Part shown: positions 27,178 through 36,701 of the stretch, in pieces
Layout of the letters: every line of letters begins with the position of its first letter
Numbering within the stretch: position 1 is the first letter of the stretch
Source: Glaciecola sp. UBA2563
GTDB lineage: Bacteria > Pseudomonadota > Gammaproteobacteria > Enterobacterales > Alteromonadaceae
Direction: 5' to 3'
Length of the DNA stretch: 64,000 nt
Assembly: GCA_002340325.1 (NCBI GenBank)
Contig: DDLV01000095.1
Span: forward strand, 23,296-87,295
Made by a program: the position numbers and the translations under genes
Notes under the pieces: generated by a model
Database searches by the model: none
Told to the model about the DNA's origin: nothing
The model's input: the letters and a program-made list of their open reading frames with translations, nothing else

Positions 27178-28935
27178 CTACGCCGCCTCAATAACCTTGT
27201 TCTTTCCATCTCCTTTGGCACCATATAATGCCTTATCCGCTGCTTCGAAAAGCTCTTCGAAGTCATACCCAGCGATTTCGTTATCAACAACACCAAAGCT
27301 ACCGGTTAGCACATATAGCTGTCCTTTAGCTCTATTTGTTTTTTCGAGTTTACCCCGACAGGTTTCTGCGATGTCTTTTGCTCGATTGATATCGCATCCA
27401 CTTAATAAAATACCGAACTCTTCTCCGCCTAAACGGCCAAACAGGTCATCTACTCTGCATTCCTCCTTGATCACTTTTGTCGCCATTTTAATAGCTTCGT
27501 CTCCTTCAAGATGGCCAAAGTTGTCGTTGATGGCTTTAAAATCGTCTAAATCAATAAGAATCAGGCTGGCATTTCTTCTGTTAGATTTGCAATATTCGAG
27601 CACTTGCCTTGCTTGTTGCACGAAATGTCGTCGATTTGAAATACCCGTTAACTCGTCAGTCTGTGAAGTCTTCTGCAGGACTTTGTAATAAACTTGCCGC
27701 TTGTAGATCCAAATGACAAGTAAGAAGAAAAGAAAAACGAACAGTCCAATGATGACTAGGCGATGACTTGCTGTTTGTTCGCCTAAATCCGCCTGTGCTC
27801 TTAAAAGTGAGTTTTCAGCATCTAACAGTGCTATGCGGTTTGCTTTTTCGATGCTGTCTTGTTTAGCTTTTTGAATTGACAGTTCTTTAGAGTTCGCTTG
27901 TGTGAGGTTTTTGGAGCTTGCCTGTGCAAATTTTTGGTAGTAGCTTAACGCCAATTTATAGTCGTCTTGGGACTCTGCAATCTTATACAGTACCTCAAAC
28001 GATGCGACATCTGCATCTGAAACTAAATTGTTTCCATCGACATTTGAAACGACAGTGTTTGCATGAAAAAATGCTTTTTCATATTGTTGTTTTTCAAAGT
28101 ATATTTTGCCTAAAAGTGTATGTGTGTCGTCAAGTAATGGCTCATAATTCGAGTTCTCGATAGCGAGCTGATATTCGAGCAAAAGGTTTAATGCGTCATC
28201 ATACCTGCCAAGTTCAAAGTAATATGTGGCCTGTTGGCTGTGAATATATAAAACGGGAAGAACTTCATTGGCTTCCTGACAATTTTCTACAGCCGTTGCG
28301 AAATCACCATCAGAAAGGTTACCGATTTTTAATTCTATTAACGACGCTAGGTACTGCATATCTACGATGCAATTAAAACGACTCCCATAGTTCTTTTCTG
28401 GAATGCGTTCAATGTACGTTTTAACCTTCTCTATCTCTCCCAAAAGACTGTAAAAGTTAACAAGCGCCATATGTGCTTGTTCCTCAGATTCAATGTTGTT
28501 GATAACGTGCACGTGCTCGGTCAAATAATCGATAACCCTAAGCCCTGCTGACCAGTTTTGCGTGGCTGCGTAAAGCGAACCCAGTGACGAATAAGCGTCG
28601 AATCGACCCTTTGCGGTGATTGCATTATCCGTTAGCGCTTCAAAAGCATAGATAGATTCATTGATTTTCCCATTCATGAACAATAAATAGGCAACTAGGT
28701 AGTCGTATACATCCTTTTCTGCGTCTGACAGTGATGCTCGCCGGACTTGTGAGTGAAAGTTAGATGATTCTTTGAAGTCTGAACTCCTCAATGCATAAGC
28801 TTGAGCTAGCATGTCGCTATCATAATTGTTGATAACGTTAACTGAGTCAGGTTCACCATCCGGATTCGCGGTAGCGTTCGTCAGGCATGCCAAACAGAGG
28901 CAGCATGCAAGAATAATGTATTTTACGAATCGCAT
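27178..28935 (-). CDS. TPR-containing diguanylate cyclase (GGDEF)
   Basis: 585 residues: signal peptide 1-23, a TPR-rich periplasmic region (about 60-380), a coiled stretch, one membrane segment (about 398-415, LVIIGLFVFLFFLLVIW), and a C-terminal GGDEF domain. The active site reads FGRLGGEEFGILL, so c-di-GMP synthesis is expected; metal and substrate residues are present in LILIDLDDFKAINDNFGHLE. An inhibitory-site RxxD may be present in ECRVDDL. This architecture is common in Alteromonadales. The signal sensed is unknown. Confidence 0.9.
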   Translation of the reverse strand: MRFVKYIILACCLCLACLTNATANPDGEPDSVNVINNYDSDMLAQAYALRSSDFKESSNFHSQVRRASLSDAEKDVYDYLVAYLLFMNGKINESIYAFEALTDNAITAKGRFDAYSSLGSLYAATQNWSAGLRVIDYLTEHVHVINNIESEEQAHMALVNFYSLLGEIEKVKTYIERIPEKNYGSRFNCIVDMQYLASLIELKIGNLSDGDFATAVENCQEANEVLPVLYIHSQQATYYFELGRYDDALNLLLEYQLAIENSNYEPLLDDTHTLLGKIYFEKQQYEKAFFHANTVVSNVDGNNLVSDADVASFEVLYKIAESQDDYKLALSYYQKFAQASSKNLTQANSKELSIQKAKQDSIEKANRIALLDAENSLLRAQADLGEQTASHRLVIIGLFVFLFFLLVIWIYKRQVYYKVLQKTSQTDELTGISNRRHFVQQARQVLEYCKSNRRNASLILIDLDDFKAINDNFGHLEGDEAIKMATKVIKEECRVDDLFGRLGGEEFGILLSGCDINRAKDIAETCRGKLEKTNRAKGQLYVLTGSFGVVDNEIAGYDFEELFEAADKALYGAKGDGKNKVIEAA

Positions 28936-29109
28936 TGGTTTGGGTTAGCAAGTACACTTCAGTCAGTTATGCAAAGGGTATCGGCATTTACGACGAAAAA
29001 TATAGGGGCTTTGAAATCAAAATTATAATTGTGTTTATGTCCTTACAATGCCAAATCTAATCGCTTTGCTATCCTCAGCGAAATGTCAACTTCTGCCAAT
29101 TCAGGACAG

Positions 29110-29334
29110 TTACCCATTATCTTTCGCAGCTCTCTCAAACCACTGTATAACTTGAGCTACATAGTCATCACCATACTTGGCGATAAACTCCCTTGTAGAT
29201 GCGTCTTTTGGATTTTGCAGAGCCGCAATTCGCTTTTCAGCATATACTTTGTTCAATTTAATATTGCAACGAGTGGTTATCGCATTGCGCCACTCTTGAT
29301 AGTCTTGAAAATAAAAACCGGTAATTTCTTTCAC
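29110..29334 (-). CDS. Small conserved hypothetical protein
   Basis: 74 residues starting with GTG at 29334; helical, mixed charge (DYQEWRNAITTRCNIKLNKV, then STREFIAKYGDDYVAQVIQW). It has no membrane segment or known motif. It follows the DksA paralogue by about 85 bp on the same strand and could share its transcript. Coding status is supported by a protein-like composition; the function is unknown. Confidence 0.6.
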   Translation of the reverse strand: MKEITGFYFQDYQEWRNAITTRCNIKLNKVYAEKRIAALQNPKDASTREFIAKYGDDYVAQVIQWFERAAKDNG

Positions 29335-29418
29335 AATATCTGTCTCAGGTTAGGTCATAGAAGTTCATACAGCACATAGTCATTTAAAGCCATCGTCCTT
29401 TTCTTGACCGTGTAAAAA

Positions 29419-29865
29419 CTACGATCTGTATAAATGTTCCTTCATTTCTTTAAATATTTTGACGTCTGCACAAAATTCAGCTGTCGGCCTCACCAAAAGT
29501 CTGGGTATACCGATGGGCTCGCCAGTTTCTAAACAATATCCATAAGTTCCCATTCTAATGCGCTCTAGTGACTGTTGAATTTTCGGCAGTAGTTTTTGTT
29601 CTCTATCAACAATGCGCATTGAAATTGCGCATTGCTCCTCCCATGTCGCTCTGTCGCTCAAATCACTTAAATCTGGCGCGATCGACATCGCCTCTTTAGC
29701 CTTTCTGATGCGTTCGCGAGTGGTGTCATGTAATTCGATTAATCTATTTTTAAAAAAAGCGAGTTGTCCATCGTCCATGTACTCAGATTCCGGCGCATCA
29801 ACTAGCGCTTGTTCTTCGGCAGTCAGTTGCGATTTTTTTGTCGATTTCATCTTTTTAACCATCAT
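29419..29865 (-). CDS. DksA-family transcription factor, two-cysteine (DksA2-like)
   Basis: DksA binds RNA polymerase through its secondary channel and acts with ppGpp. The coiled-coil tip motif is intact (DLSDRATWEE, D-x-x-D-x-A). Only two of the four zinc cysteines remain: GYCLETGEPIG has Thr where the second Cys would be, and EFCADVK has Val for the fourth. This C-x-x-T / C-x-x-hydrophobic pattern is like the zinc-independent DksA2 of Pseudomonas aeruginosa. The start is set at the ATG at 29865 because a TTG at 29886 would crowd the Zur-like site at 29894-29906. Confidence 0.85.
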   Translation of the reverse strand: MMVKKMKSTKKSQLTAEEQALVDAPESEYMDDGQLAFFKNRLIELHDTTRERIRKAKEAMSIAPDLSDLSDRATWEEQCAISMRIVDREQKLLPKIQQSLERIRMGTYGYCLETGEPIGIPRLLVRPTAEFCADVKIFKEMKEHLYRS

Positions 29866-29893
29866 GTCAACGGTAAATTGGCACAAATGTAGT

Positions 29894-29906
29894 GTTATAT
29901 TATAAC
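29894..29906. promoter_or_regulatory. Zur-type palindrome upstream of the DksA2-like gene
   Basis: GTTATATTATAAC is a perfect 13-bp palindrome identical to the core of the proteobacterial Zur box (GTTATA-N-TATAAC). It ends 29 bp before the start codon, where a repressor would block transcription. With the zinc-free DksA encoded next to it, zinc-starvation induction is the natural reading. Confidence 0.65.
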
Positions 29907-30139
29907 GTTTTCAAGTGTTTCTTGGTGAAATTAAATTGGCATGACGGTTAGTCATTACGCAACTCAATGAAAGTACAGTGTTTTATAATTAGCGACAAAC
30001 AGGTTTTGATTTTTTTTCATTCGGTATTGGAATATGTTGTCGATATTCTCAGTATTGCATATAGTCTTTTTGCGACGCGTAATAATTATGGTGTTCTCTA
30101 AATCAACAACGCGGCCCTATTTGAGTGAGGAATTGATAT

Positions 30140-31507
30140 ATGAAATCGTCTAAGCGTTTTTCTGGAAAAGAAATAAATCGACGTGATTTTCTCTGGTTAA
30201 TCGGTTGTGCAGGTACTACCGCAATGACTATGCCATTGACAGGATGTCTAAGCACTGACCCTGTCACAGGGGAGCGCGGGTTTGTATTAATGTCGGAGCA
30301 GCAGGAAATTGCTATTGATAAACAACAGTCGCCTCATCAATTCTCCTCAGACTACGGAATCAATCAGAATTCAGCGTTGAATCAATACGTGTCGATGGTT
30401 GGCCAACAGATCGCCGAAATCTCCCATCGACCGCAAATGCCCTATAGCTTTCAGGTAGTGAACGCAACCTATGTCAACGCCTATGCGTTCCCCGGTGGTA
30501 GTATCGCCGCGACACGAGGCATTTTATTAGAGATGGAAAACGAAGCTGAGTTGGCTGCACTCATTGGGCATGAGGTCGGTCACGTTACGGCCAGACACAC
30601 CGCTGAAAGAGCAACACGCAGCCAACTGGTTGGTGCGTTGGCAAGTGCCGCCACAGTTATCACTGCGCAATCGGGCTACGGTCAATATTCGAATATCGTG
30701 AATTCCTTAGGTGGCATGGGTGCAGGAGCACTACTTTCAAGTTATAGCCGCGACAATGAAAGAGAAGCTGATCAACTGGGGGTTGAATACATGGTTCGTT
30801 CAGGACAAAACCCGCAGGGAATGATTGGGTTAATGGAAATGCTGAATGGCACTAAGCAGCGAGAGCCTAATATTATTGAGCAAATGTTTTCATCGCATCC
30901 AATGAGTTCGGAGCGATATCAAACAGCAGTGGATCAGGTCAATGGTCAGTATGGTTCAAACAAAACGAGACCCTTAAATCGGGAGCGATATATGGATAAT
31001 ACTGAGCAACTACGCAAGATAAAATCAAGCATCAAAGAACTACAAACCGCTGAAAACGAAATGCGCCAAAGCAATTTTTCTGCTGCAGAATCACTTTTTG
31101 ATAGTGCTTTAAAACGAGCGCCGGATGACTATTGTGGCCTCGTTATGAGCGCTAAATGCCAGCTATCTCAAAACAAATTTGCGCCTGCTAATCGACTGCT
31201 CGAAAAAGCTAAATCGAGTTATCCTGAGGAAGCTCAAGCGGTTCATTTGAGTGGTGTTACCAAGTTACAGATAGGTCAAAATGAGAGCGCCTACAATGAA
31301 TTTCGCCAATATGAACAAAAGATGCCCGGTAACCCAAATTCAATATTCTTTCAGGGCCTGTCCCTAGAAAGAATGCAAGAAAAAGACAGATCTGCAAATG
31401 AATACAAGCGTTTCTTACAGAAGGTAAACCAGGGCGAGCAAGCAAAGTATGCCTACACTAAGCTTACAGAATGGGGTTACGTCAAACCACAGGGCGCTCA
31501 GGGGTAA
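30140..31507 (+). CDS. M48-family metallopeptidase with TPR domain, Tat-exported lipoprotein
   Basis: 455 residues. The N terminus has a twin-arginine signal (NRRDFLWLIG) that ends in a lipobox (LTGC), so it appears to be exported by Tat and lipidated. The protease domain shows the zinc motif HEVGH with the following HTAER and the third ligand in NEREADQLGVEYM. TPR repeats occupy the C-terminal third (about 300-450). It resembles BepA/LoiP-type periplasmic proteases involved in outer-membrane quality control. Single gene with its own upstream region. Confidence 0.88.
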   Translation: MKSSKRFSGKEINRRDFLWLIGCAGTTAMTMPLTGCLSTDPVTGERGFVLMSEQQEIAIDKQQSPHQFSSDYGINQNSALNQYVSMVGQQIAEISHRPQMPYSFQVVNATYVNAYAFPGGSIAATRGILLEMENEAELAALIGHEVGHVTARHTAERATRSQLVGALASAATVITAQSGYGQYSNIVNSLGGMGAGALLSSYSRDNEREADQLGVEYMVRSGQNPQGMIGLMEMLNGTKQREPNIIEQMFSSHPMSSERYQTAVDQVNGQYGSNKTRPLNRERYMDNTEQLRKIKSSIKELQTAENEMRQSNFSAAESLFDSALKRAPDDYCGLVMSAKCQLSQNKFAPANRLLEKAKSSYPEEAQAVHLSGVTKLQIGQNESAYNEFRQYEQKMPGNPNSIFFQGLSLERMQEKDRSANEYKRFLQKVNQGEQAKYAYTKLTEWGYVKPQGAQG

Positions 31508-31555
31508 AATCACTCAGATAAATTGTTGAGCGAGTTTGCGTTGAATATTAATACG

Positions 31556-32470
31556 TTAATTTAAAAAGCTTTCCCAGTAGGGTTTCTGGCCGAAATGCAT
31601 TGCTAGATGGTCTATCAGTTTTCTTACCCTTGTCGATACAAACTGAGTACCAGGATAGATGGCATAGATATCCATCCCGTACCAGCTAAAATCGGTCAAT
31701 ATGGGTACAAGCAGCTTTTTCGTTATCGCGTTATTGACAATAAAACTAGGCTCACAAATTATCCCTAGTCCAGCGATGGCGCATTCTCGTAATGCATCTC
31801 CATTTGAAATTTGCATTGTAGAATTTACCCGCACATTCCCTCTACTGCCGTTACTGCAACGAAATTCCCAAACTTCAGGTGCATGCAAATTTCCATAACA
31901 AAGCGCCGGAAAATTTGCTAAATCAGTAGGTTTGGAGGGCAAACCATACTTCGCAATTAAATCAGGAGAGGCGCATACAACATGTTGAAAATGCGTGAGT
32001 TTTCTCGCTTTGTAAGTTGAATCTTGCAATGAGCCAATCCTTATTGCCATATCAAGACCTGACTCAACCAAATCAAGCCTTTTGTCGTTCATATCCAGTT
32101 CAAATTCTATGTCTGGATGCGCTAACTTAAAGTTGGCAATCGCGGGCACCACGTGCGCTACCCCAAAGCTAACAGGGCAGGCAATCTTTATTTTCCCGCT
32201 CAACGACTTGGCTTGCTTCGTTACGTCTTCTTTTGCAGATTCTAATGCATCAAGGATTTGGCGAGAATGTTTGTAAAAACGTTCGCCTTGTTCAGTTAGA
32301 TGCATAGTTCTCGTAGTGCGTTGTATGAGCTGAGAATTCAACTGCTTTTCAAGCTCTTTAAGTCTTCGACTGACCGCGGATACTGCCACATCCATGCTTT
32401 GTGCTGCTTTGCTTGCGCTGCCTGCCTCGACGACAGCAACAAAGCAACGCAATTGCTCGAATTCATTCAT
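31556..32470 (-). CDS. LysR family transcriptional regulator
   Basis: 304 residues: N-terminal helix-turn-helix (GSASKAAQSMDVAVSAVSRR, 18-37) and LysR effector domain. It belongs to the large group of LysR proteins next to oxidoreductases (EKQLNSQLIQRTTRTMHLTE). Divergent from the SDR gene at 32579 with about 110 bp between start codons, so it very likely controls that gene. Confidence 0.9.
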   Translation of the reverse strand: MNEFEQLRCFVAVVEAGSASKAAQSMDVAVSAVSRRLKELEKQLNSQLIQRTTRTMHLTEQGERFYKHSRQILDALESAKEDVTKQAKSLSGKIKIACPVSFGVAHVVPAIANFKLAHPDIEFELDMNDKRLDLVESGLDMAIRIGSLQDSTYKARKLTHFQHVVCASPDLIAKYGLPSKPTDLANFPALCYGNLHAPEVWEFRCSNGSRGNVRVNSTMQISNGDALRECAIAGLGIICEPSFIVNNAITKKLLVPILTDFSWYGMDIYAIYPGTQFVSTRVRKLIDHLAMHFGQKPYWESFLN

Positions 32471-32578
32471 TTTTCTTATAATCGCAAAAGTAGTTTATAA
32501 ATTTTAGCCTTTTTTTCTCGCAAATCAAAAAATAAACTCTAGGTGTTCACTTGATAAAATAACGACGAGGAAATCAAA

Positions 32579-33292
32579 ATGAAAACATTAACGAACAAAA
32601 AAGCTTTAGTATTAGGTGGTAGTCGAGGAATAGGTGCTGCGACCGTTACTCGATTAGCAAATGAGGGAGCAGAAGTAACATTTACTTATGGGGGTTCTGA
32701 AAATGCAGCGCAAGCACTGGCAAAGACAACGGGTGCAGGCGCTGTACAACTCGACAGCGTTGACAGAGATGCATTAACCGCGTTTATCGCTGACCAAGAT
32801 AGTCTTGATATTCTGGTGATAAACGCAGGAACCTTTATTTTCGGCAGTCCTTTCGACTTAAATCCAGACGACGTAGATTACATGATAGATCTCAATGTAC
32901 GCGCGCCTTATCACGCAGCCGTCGAAGCGGCAAAAAAGATGAATCAAGGGGGCCGCATTGTGGTTATCGGTTCAGTTAATGGCGATCGAATGCCAATGCA
33001 AGGAGCGGCAGCATACGCACTAACCAAATCGGCAATTCAGGGCATGGTTAAGGGGCTTGCGAGAGATTTTGGCGAGCGCGGTATTACAGTTAACAACATT
33101 CAACCGGGTCCAGTGAATACTGATATGAATCCGGAAGATGGTCCATTTAAGGACGTTATGCATAGTTTTCTTGCAATCAAACGACACGCTCGAACAGATG
33201 AAATAGCTGGTTTGGTTGCGTATCTAACAGGTCCAGAGGCGAGCTATATTACGGGTGCGCAACACACTATTGATGGTGGTTTCGGGGCTTAG
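32579..33292 (+). CDS. SDR family oxidoreductase
   Basis: Short-chain dehydrogenase/reductase, 237 residues. The cofactor motif GGSRGIG is near residue 14, the structural NAG near residue 82 (VINAGTF), the catalytic Ser in VIGSVNGD and the Tyr-x3-Lys pair in AAYALTKSA. The C-terminal YLTGPEASYITGAQHTIDGG is typical. The substrate is unknown; BdcA-type proteins are a similar group. Probably regulated by the divergent LysR gene. Confidence 0.9.
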   Translation: MKTLTNKKALVLGGSRGIGAATVTRLANEGAEVTFTYGGSENAAQALAKTTGAGAVQLDSVDRDALTAFIADQDSLDILVINAGTFIFGSPFDLNPDDVDYMIDLNVRAPYHAAVEAAKKMNQGGRIVVIGSVNGDRMPMQGAAAYALTKSAIQGMVKGLARDFGERGITVNNIQPGPVNTDMNPEDGPFKDVMHSFLAIKRHARTDEIAGLVAYLTGPEASYITGAQHTIDGGFGA

Positions 33293-33484
33293 GGCCCAGC
33301 CAGCATCTGCTGTGAAGCTCGTTTTAGTGAAATTATTTATAAATGAAAAAAGGCCACTGACTGTGTATCCAATCTGTTAATTTTGTTGTCTATTTATTAT
33401 ACAGTTGATCAAATTACAAAAGATGGAATACAATACAGCACGTGGCATTTTTGCAGTATAAATATTTCACTAAGGGACTAACGT

Positions 33485-33931
33485 ATGCGTTATGGACATA
33501 ATAAATGGAAAGCAGATGCTTTTATATTCGTAATTAGCGGCTTCTTTTTACTTCTTATCATTAGCATACCTAGCGGTTTTCAAGATGACGCCCTCTTCTT
33601 TCAAATAAGTAGATTGGAAGCATTAATCTTCTGCATTGTTTTTTCAGTTGTTGTTTTTTTGACCTACATGAAAAACGGCGAGGATTTCGACATTCAACTC
33701 ACGCACGATAAGCTCATTGGCGCAAGCTCATACTACTGGATGTCAAAGAGACATGAGATTGACTTGACCAAGCGATTCAAAATTAAAAGTAAGAGAATTT
33801 GGTTTTTGCGAGCTGATTCGTTTTATGTGATACAGGGAAGTAAACGCATCTACTTTTCTTCTATGGGACTTGGTGTCGATAACGTGAAAGACTTGCGCAA
33901 CCGATTGTTGTCCTATTCGTTTGGCGCTTGA
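33485..33931 (+). CDS. Hypothetical membrane protein, possible PH-like domain
   Basis: 148 residues: two membrane segments (about 12-29 and 45-61) followed by a cytosolic beta-rich segment that may be a bacterial PH-like domain. There is no catalytic motif. Codon and amino-acid use look like a real gene, and a purine-rich AAGGGACTAACGT precedes the ATG. Function unknown. Confidence 0.65.
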   Translation: MRYGHNKWKADAFIFVISGFFLLLIISIPSGFQDDALFFQISRLEALIFCIVFSVVVFLTYMKNGEDFDIQLTHDKLIGASSYYWMSKRHEIDLTKRFKIKSKRIWFLRADSFYVIQGSKRIYFSSMGLGVDNVKDLRNRLLSYSFGA

Positions 33932-33980
33932 TAACTAATCCTCAGTAGAAGTTACATCTCACAACATTCTATAGACATCT

Positions 33981-35504
33981 CTATGATTCCGAAACCTGAC
34001 GCAGAAAGCGATCAAAGTTTCTGTATTGTAGCGCTTCAGACAAATGGGTTCGTTCAATATTGTCAGCACCTTCAAGATCTGCAATGGTTCTCGCTACTCG
34101 AAGGATACGATGATAGGCGCGCATTGAAATAGACAATTGTTCTATTGCGTAGTGGAAAAACTGTCTTGGTTCTTTCTGTAAGTAGCAGTGTTGTTCTAAT
34201 AGCTTTCCACATAGTTTAGCGTTTAAACATCCTTGCCGTTTTATCTGAACTTTCACCGAACGAGCAACCAGTGTAAACGCATCGCGGGAAGTAATGCTGG
34301 AATCATTCGCGCCTTCAAGATCTTGTTGAATGTTAAGTTTAGGCACTTGGACCTGCATATCGATGCGGTCCAAAAAGGGGCCCGAAATCTTATTGAGGTA
34401 TTTTAGTATTTGGTCGTGATTTGACCTACCATCATCAATGTCACCTGTAGGACTTGGGTTAAGTGCTGCAATTAATTGGAATTTAGCCGGATAGTGGACT
34501 TTGTATCTTGCTCTACTAAGAAAAATCTCACCTGCTTCTAGAGGTTCTCTAAGGGCATCCAAGACTTGGCGGCCGAATTCCGGCAATTCATCCAAAAATA
34601 GCACGCCGTTGTGTGCCAGTGTTATTTCTCCCGGTTTAGGATTGGCACCACCGCCAACAAGAGAAATGGATGAACTGCTGTGATGTGGCTGACGAAAGGG
34701 CCTTTTAAACCAGTTATCCTTACTCCTTGAGTTTCCCGAAATCGAATGAATACAAGCAGCCTCTATTGCTTCTTGTTCAGTTAGCGCAGGCAATAAATCA
34801 ATTATCCTTTGTGCCAACATGCTTTTTCCAGTGCCGGGTGGGCCGAACAGCAATAAATTGTGCTGACCTGCAGCTGCAATAACTAGCGCTCTCTTGGCTA
34901 ACGCTTGCTGTTTTACATCAGTTAAGTCTTTAGCAGTGGGTAAAGCATCGACGTCAGGTTTAGGTAAACAATATTGCGTCCGCAAAATGCGCTCTTTTTC
35001 AGCAAGATGCATGTATATTTGCCAGAGATTACTTGCACCGTAGATCTCTGCTTTTTTGATCATCGACGCTTCTTCGGCACAAGCTAGTGGAAGGACCAAA
35101 GCTCGATTTTGGTGACTAACGGCAACCGAAATTGGCAGCACACCATTAACGTGTCGTAGCTCGCCAGATAAAGCGAGTTCGCCAATGAACTCAAATTCAT
35201 CTAGAGACTTAACGGGAATCTGTTCGCTAGCCACCAAAATGCCGATTGCGATGGCAAGGTCAAAGCTGCCGCCACCTTTCGGGATATCCGCCGGTGCAAG
35301 GTTTACCGTAATTCGTTGCGCTGGAAACTCAAACCCTGAATTGATTATGGCACTTCTGACCCTATCTTTGCTTTCTTTGACAGTGGTTTCTGGCAGTCCA
35401 ACTAAATGAAAGCCGGGTAAACCGCGTCCCAAATGGACTTCGACCTCAATGAGAGAAGCTTCCACACCAATGTTTGCTCTGGTGTAAACAACGCTTAGCG
35501 ACAA
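33981..35504 (-). CDS. comM: YifB family Mg-chelatase-like AAA ATPase (ComM)
   Basis: 507 residues: an N-terminal Lon-protease-like domain (EVHLGRGLPGFHLVGLPETT), an AAA+ core with Walker A GPPGTGKS and Walker B GVLFLDELPEF, and a C-terminal Mg-chelatase domain (SMRAYHRILRVARTIADLEG). ComM is a hexameric helicase that aids branch migration during natural transformation in Vibrio and relatives. A single gene here, divergent from ilvE. Confidence 0.92.
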   Translation of the reverse strand: MSLSVVYTRANIGVEASLIEVEVHLGRGLPGFHLVGLPETTVKESKDRVRSAIINSGFEFPAQRITVNLAPADIPKGGGSFDLAIAIGILVASEQIPVKSLDEFEFIGELALSGELRHVNGVLPISVAVSHQNRALVLPLACAEEASMIKKAEIYGASNLWQIYMHLAEKERILRTQYCLPKPDVDALPTAKDLTDVKQQALAKRALVIAAAGQHNLLLFGPPGTGKSMLAQRIIDLLPALTEQEAIEAACIHSISGNSRSKDNWFKRPFRQPHHSSSSISLVGGGANPKPGEITLAHNGVLFLDELPEFGRQVLDALREPLEAGEIFLSRARYKVHYPAKFQLIAALNPSPTGDIDDGRSNHDQILKYLNKISGPFLDRIDMQVQVPKLNIQQDLEGANDSSITSRDAFTLVARSVKVQIKRQGCLNAKLCGKLLEQHCYLQKEPRQFFHYAIEQLSISMRAYHRILRVARTIADLEGADNIERTHLSEALQYRNFDRFLRQVSES

Positions 35505-35694
35505 AATTGTTCCCTAGTGCATAAGAAATAAGTGCGCATTTAACCAAAATTCAGACAAACACATCACTGTACTTAAGCAAGATTAACATTTCATTAATTG
35601 AAACAATTAATTTTAAATATTGCATTTTTAAAACCAATAGATTTTCGTTAAGCTCTGCATATAGCGCAAACAGGACACTTAAAGAGGAAGAGCA

Positions 35695-36627
35695 ATGGCG
35701 AAGCAACCAGCAGAATTCATTTGGTATAACGGCGAAATAATCGATTGGCGCGATGCTACTGTGCATATAATGACGCATGCAATCCACTACGGCTCTTCAG
35801 TCTTTGAAGGGGTTAGAGCCTACGACACCCCGGATAAAGGTACCTGCGTATTTCGATTGAATGAGCACAATAGACGACTATTTGATTCGGCTAAAATCTA
35901 TCGTATGACAATTCCATATTCACTAGAGCAAGTTAATCAAGCCACAATCGAAACTATCGCGAAAAACAAATTAAAGTCTGCTTATATCAGACCTATCGCT
36001 TTTTACGGTGATATTGGTATGGGTCTTCAAGTGCCATTTGGTACTGAAACCGAGATGGCGATTGCCGCATTTGAATGGGGCGCTTATCTGGGTGAAGAGG
36101 CACTGAAAAACGGTGTTGATGCAGGCATTTCGTCGTGGAACAGACTAGCGGCGAATACGATGCCGACAGGTGCAAAAGCAGGTGGTAATTACCTCTCCTC
36201 TCAATTGATTTCGATGGAAGCCAGACGTCATGGATACGGCGAGGGCATTGCGCTAGACGTTAATGGCTATGTGAGTGAAGGTGCGGGAGAAAACATCTTT
36301 GTCATAAGGAATGGCATCGTTTCAACGACGCCCAAAACCGCAGCGATTTTGCCTGGCATTACCAGGGATACGGTTATGACCATGATGAGAGAGATGGGAT
36401 ACGAGATTCGAGAGGAAAACATCGCAAGAGAAGCTATGTATCTGGCAGATGAAATCTTTATGTGTGGGACAGCAGCAGAAGTTACGCCCGTGCGCAGTGT
36501 CGATGGTATTGAAGTTGGAAGTGGAACGCGCGGACCTATTACAGAAAAAGTACAAGACATGTTTTTTGGATTATTCAATGGAAAGACAGAAGACAAATGG
36601 GGTTGGTTAACACCGGTTTACGAATGA
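35695..36627 (+). CDS. ilvE: Branched-chain amino acid aminotransferase
   Basis: PLP enzyme for the last step of Val/Leu/Ile synthesis. The PLP lysine lies in GAKAGGNYLSSQL, the fold-IV signature in YVSEGAGENIFVIRNGIV, and the substrate-specificity segment in GTAAEVTPVRSVDG. 310 residues, full length. The RBS GAGGAAGAG precedes the ATG. First gene of ilvE-ilvD-ilvA; the ilvG/ilvM genes that precede ilvE in enterobacteria are absent. No attenuator leader peptide was found upstream. Confidence 0.95.
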   Translation: MAKQPAEFIWYNGEIIDWRDATVHIMTHAIHYGSSVFEGVRAYDTPDKGTCVFRLNEHNRRLFDSAKIYRMTIPYSLEQVNQATIETIAKNKLKSAYIRPIAFYGDIGMGLQVPFGTETEMAIAAFEWGAYLGEEALKNGVDAGISSWNRLAANTMPTGAKAGGNYLSSQLISMEARRHGYGEGIALDVNGYVSEGAGENIFVIRNGIVSTTPKTAAILPGITRDTVMTMMREMGYEIREENIAREAMYLADEIFMCGTAAEVTPVRSVDGIEVGSGTRGPITEKVQDMFFGLFNGKTEDKWGWLTPVYE

Positions 36628-36701
36628 TAGTGTTTGTAACAACATCAATTGTTAGCTGCGGCCATATTCGAATACAGCATTAGGAAATACAGGATATCAC
36701 C

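Noticed and set aside
27134..27688. 184-codon open frame on the plus strand
   Set aside because: It lies antisense to the GGDEF domain and has a serine/proline-rich composition typical of a shadow frame.
29029..29379. 116-codon open frame on the plus strand
   Set aside because: Antisense to the 74-residue gene at 29110-29334 and lacking any RBS or family pattern; the minus-strand ORF looks more protein-like.
35505..35694. Attenuator leader peptide upstream of ilvE
   Set aside because: No short ORF rich in Ile/Val/Leu codons and no terminator/antiterminator pair was found in the interval.
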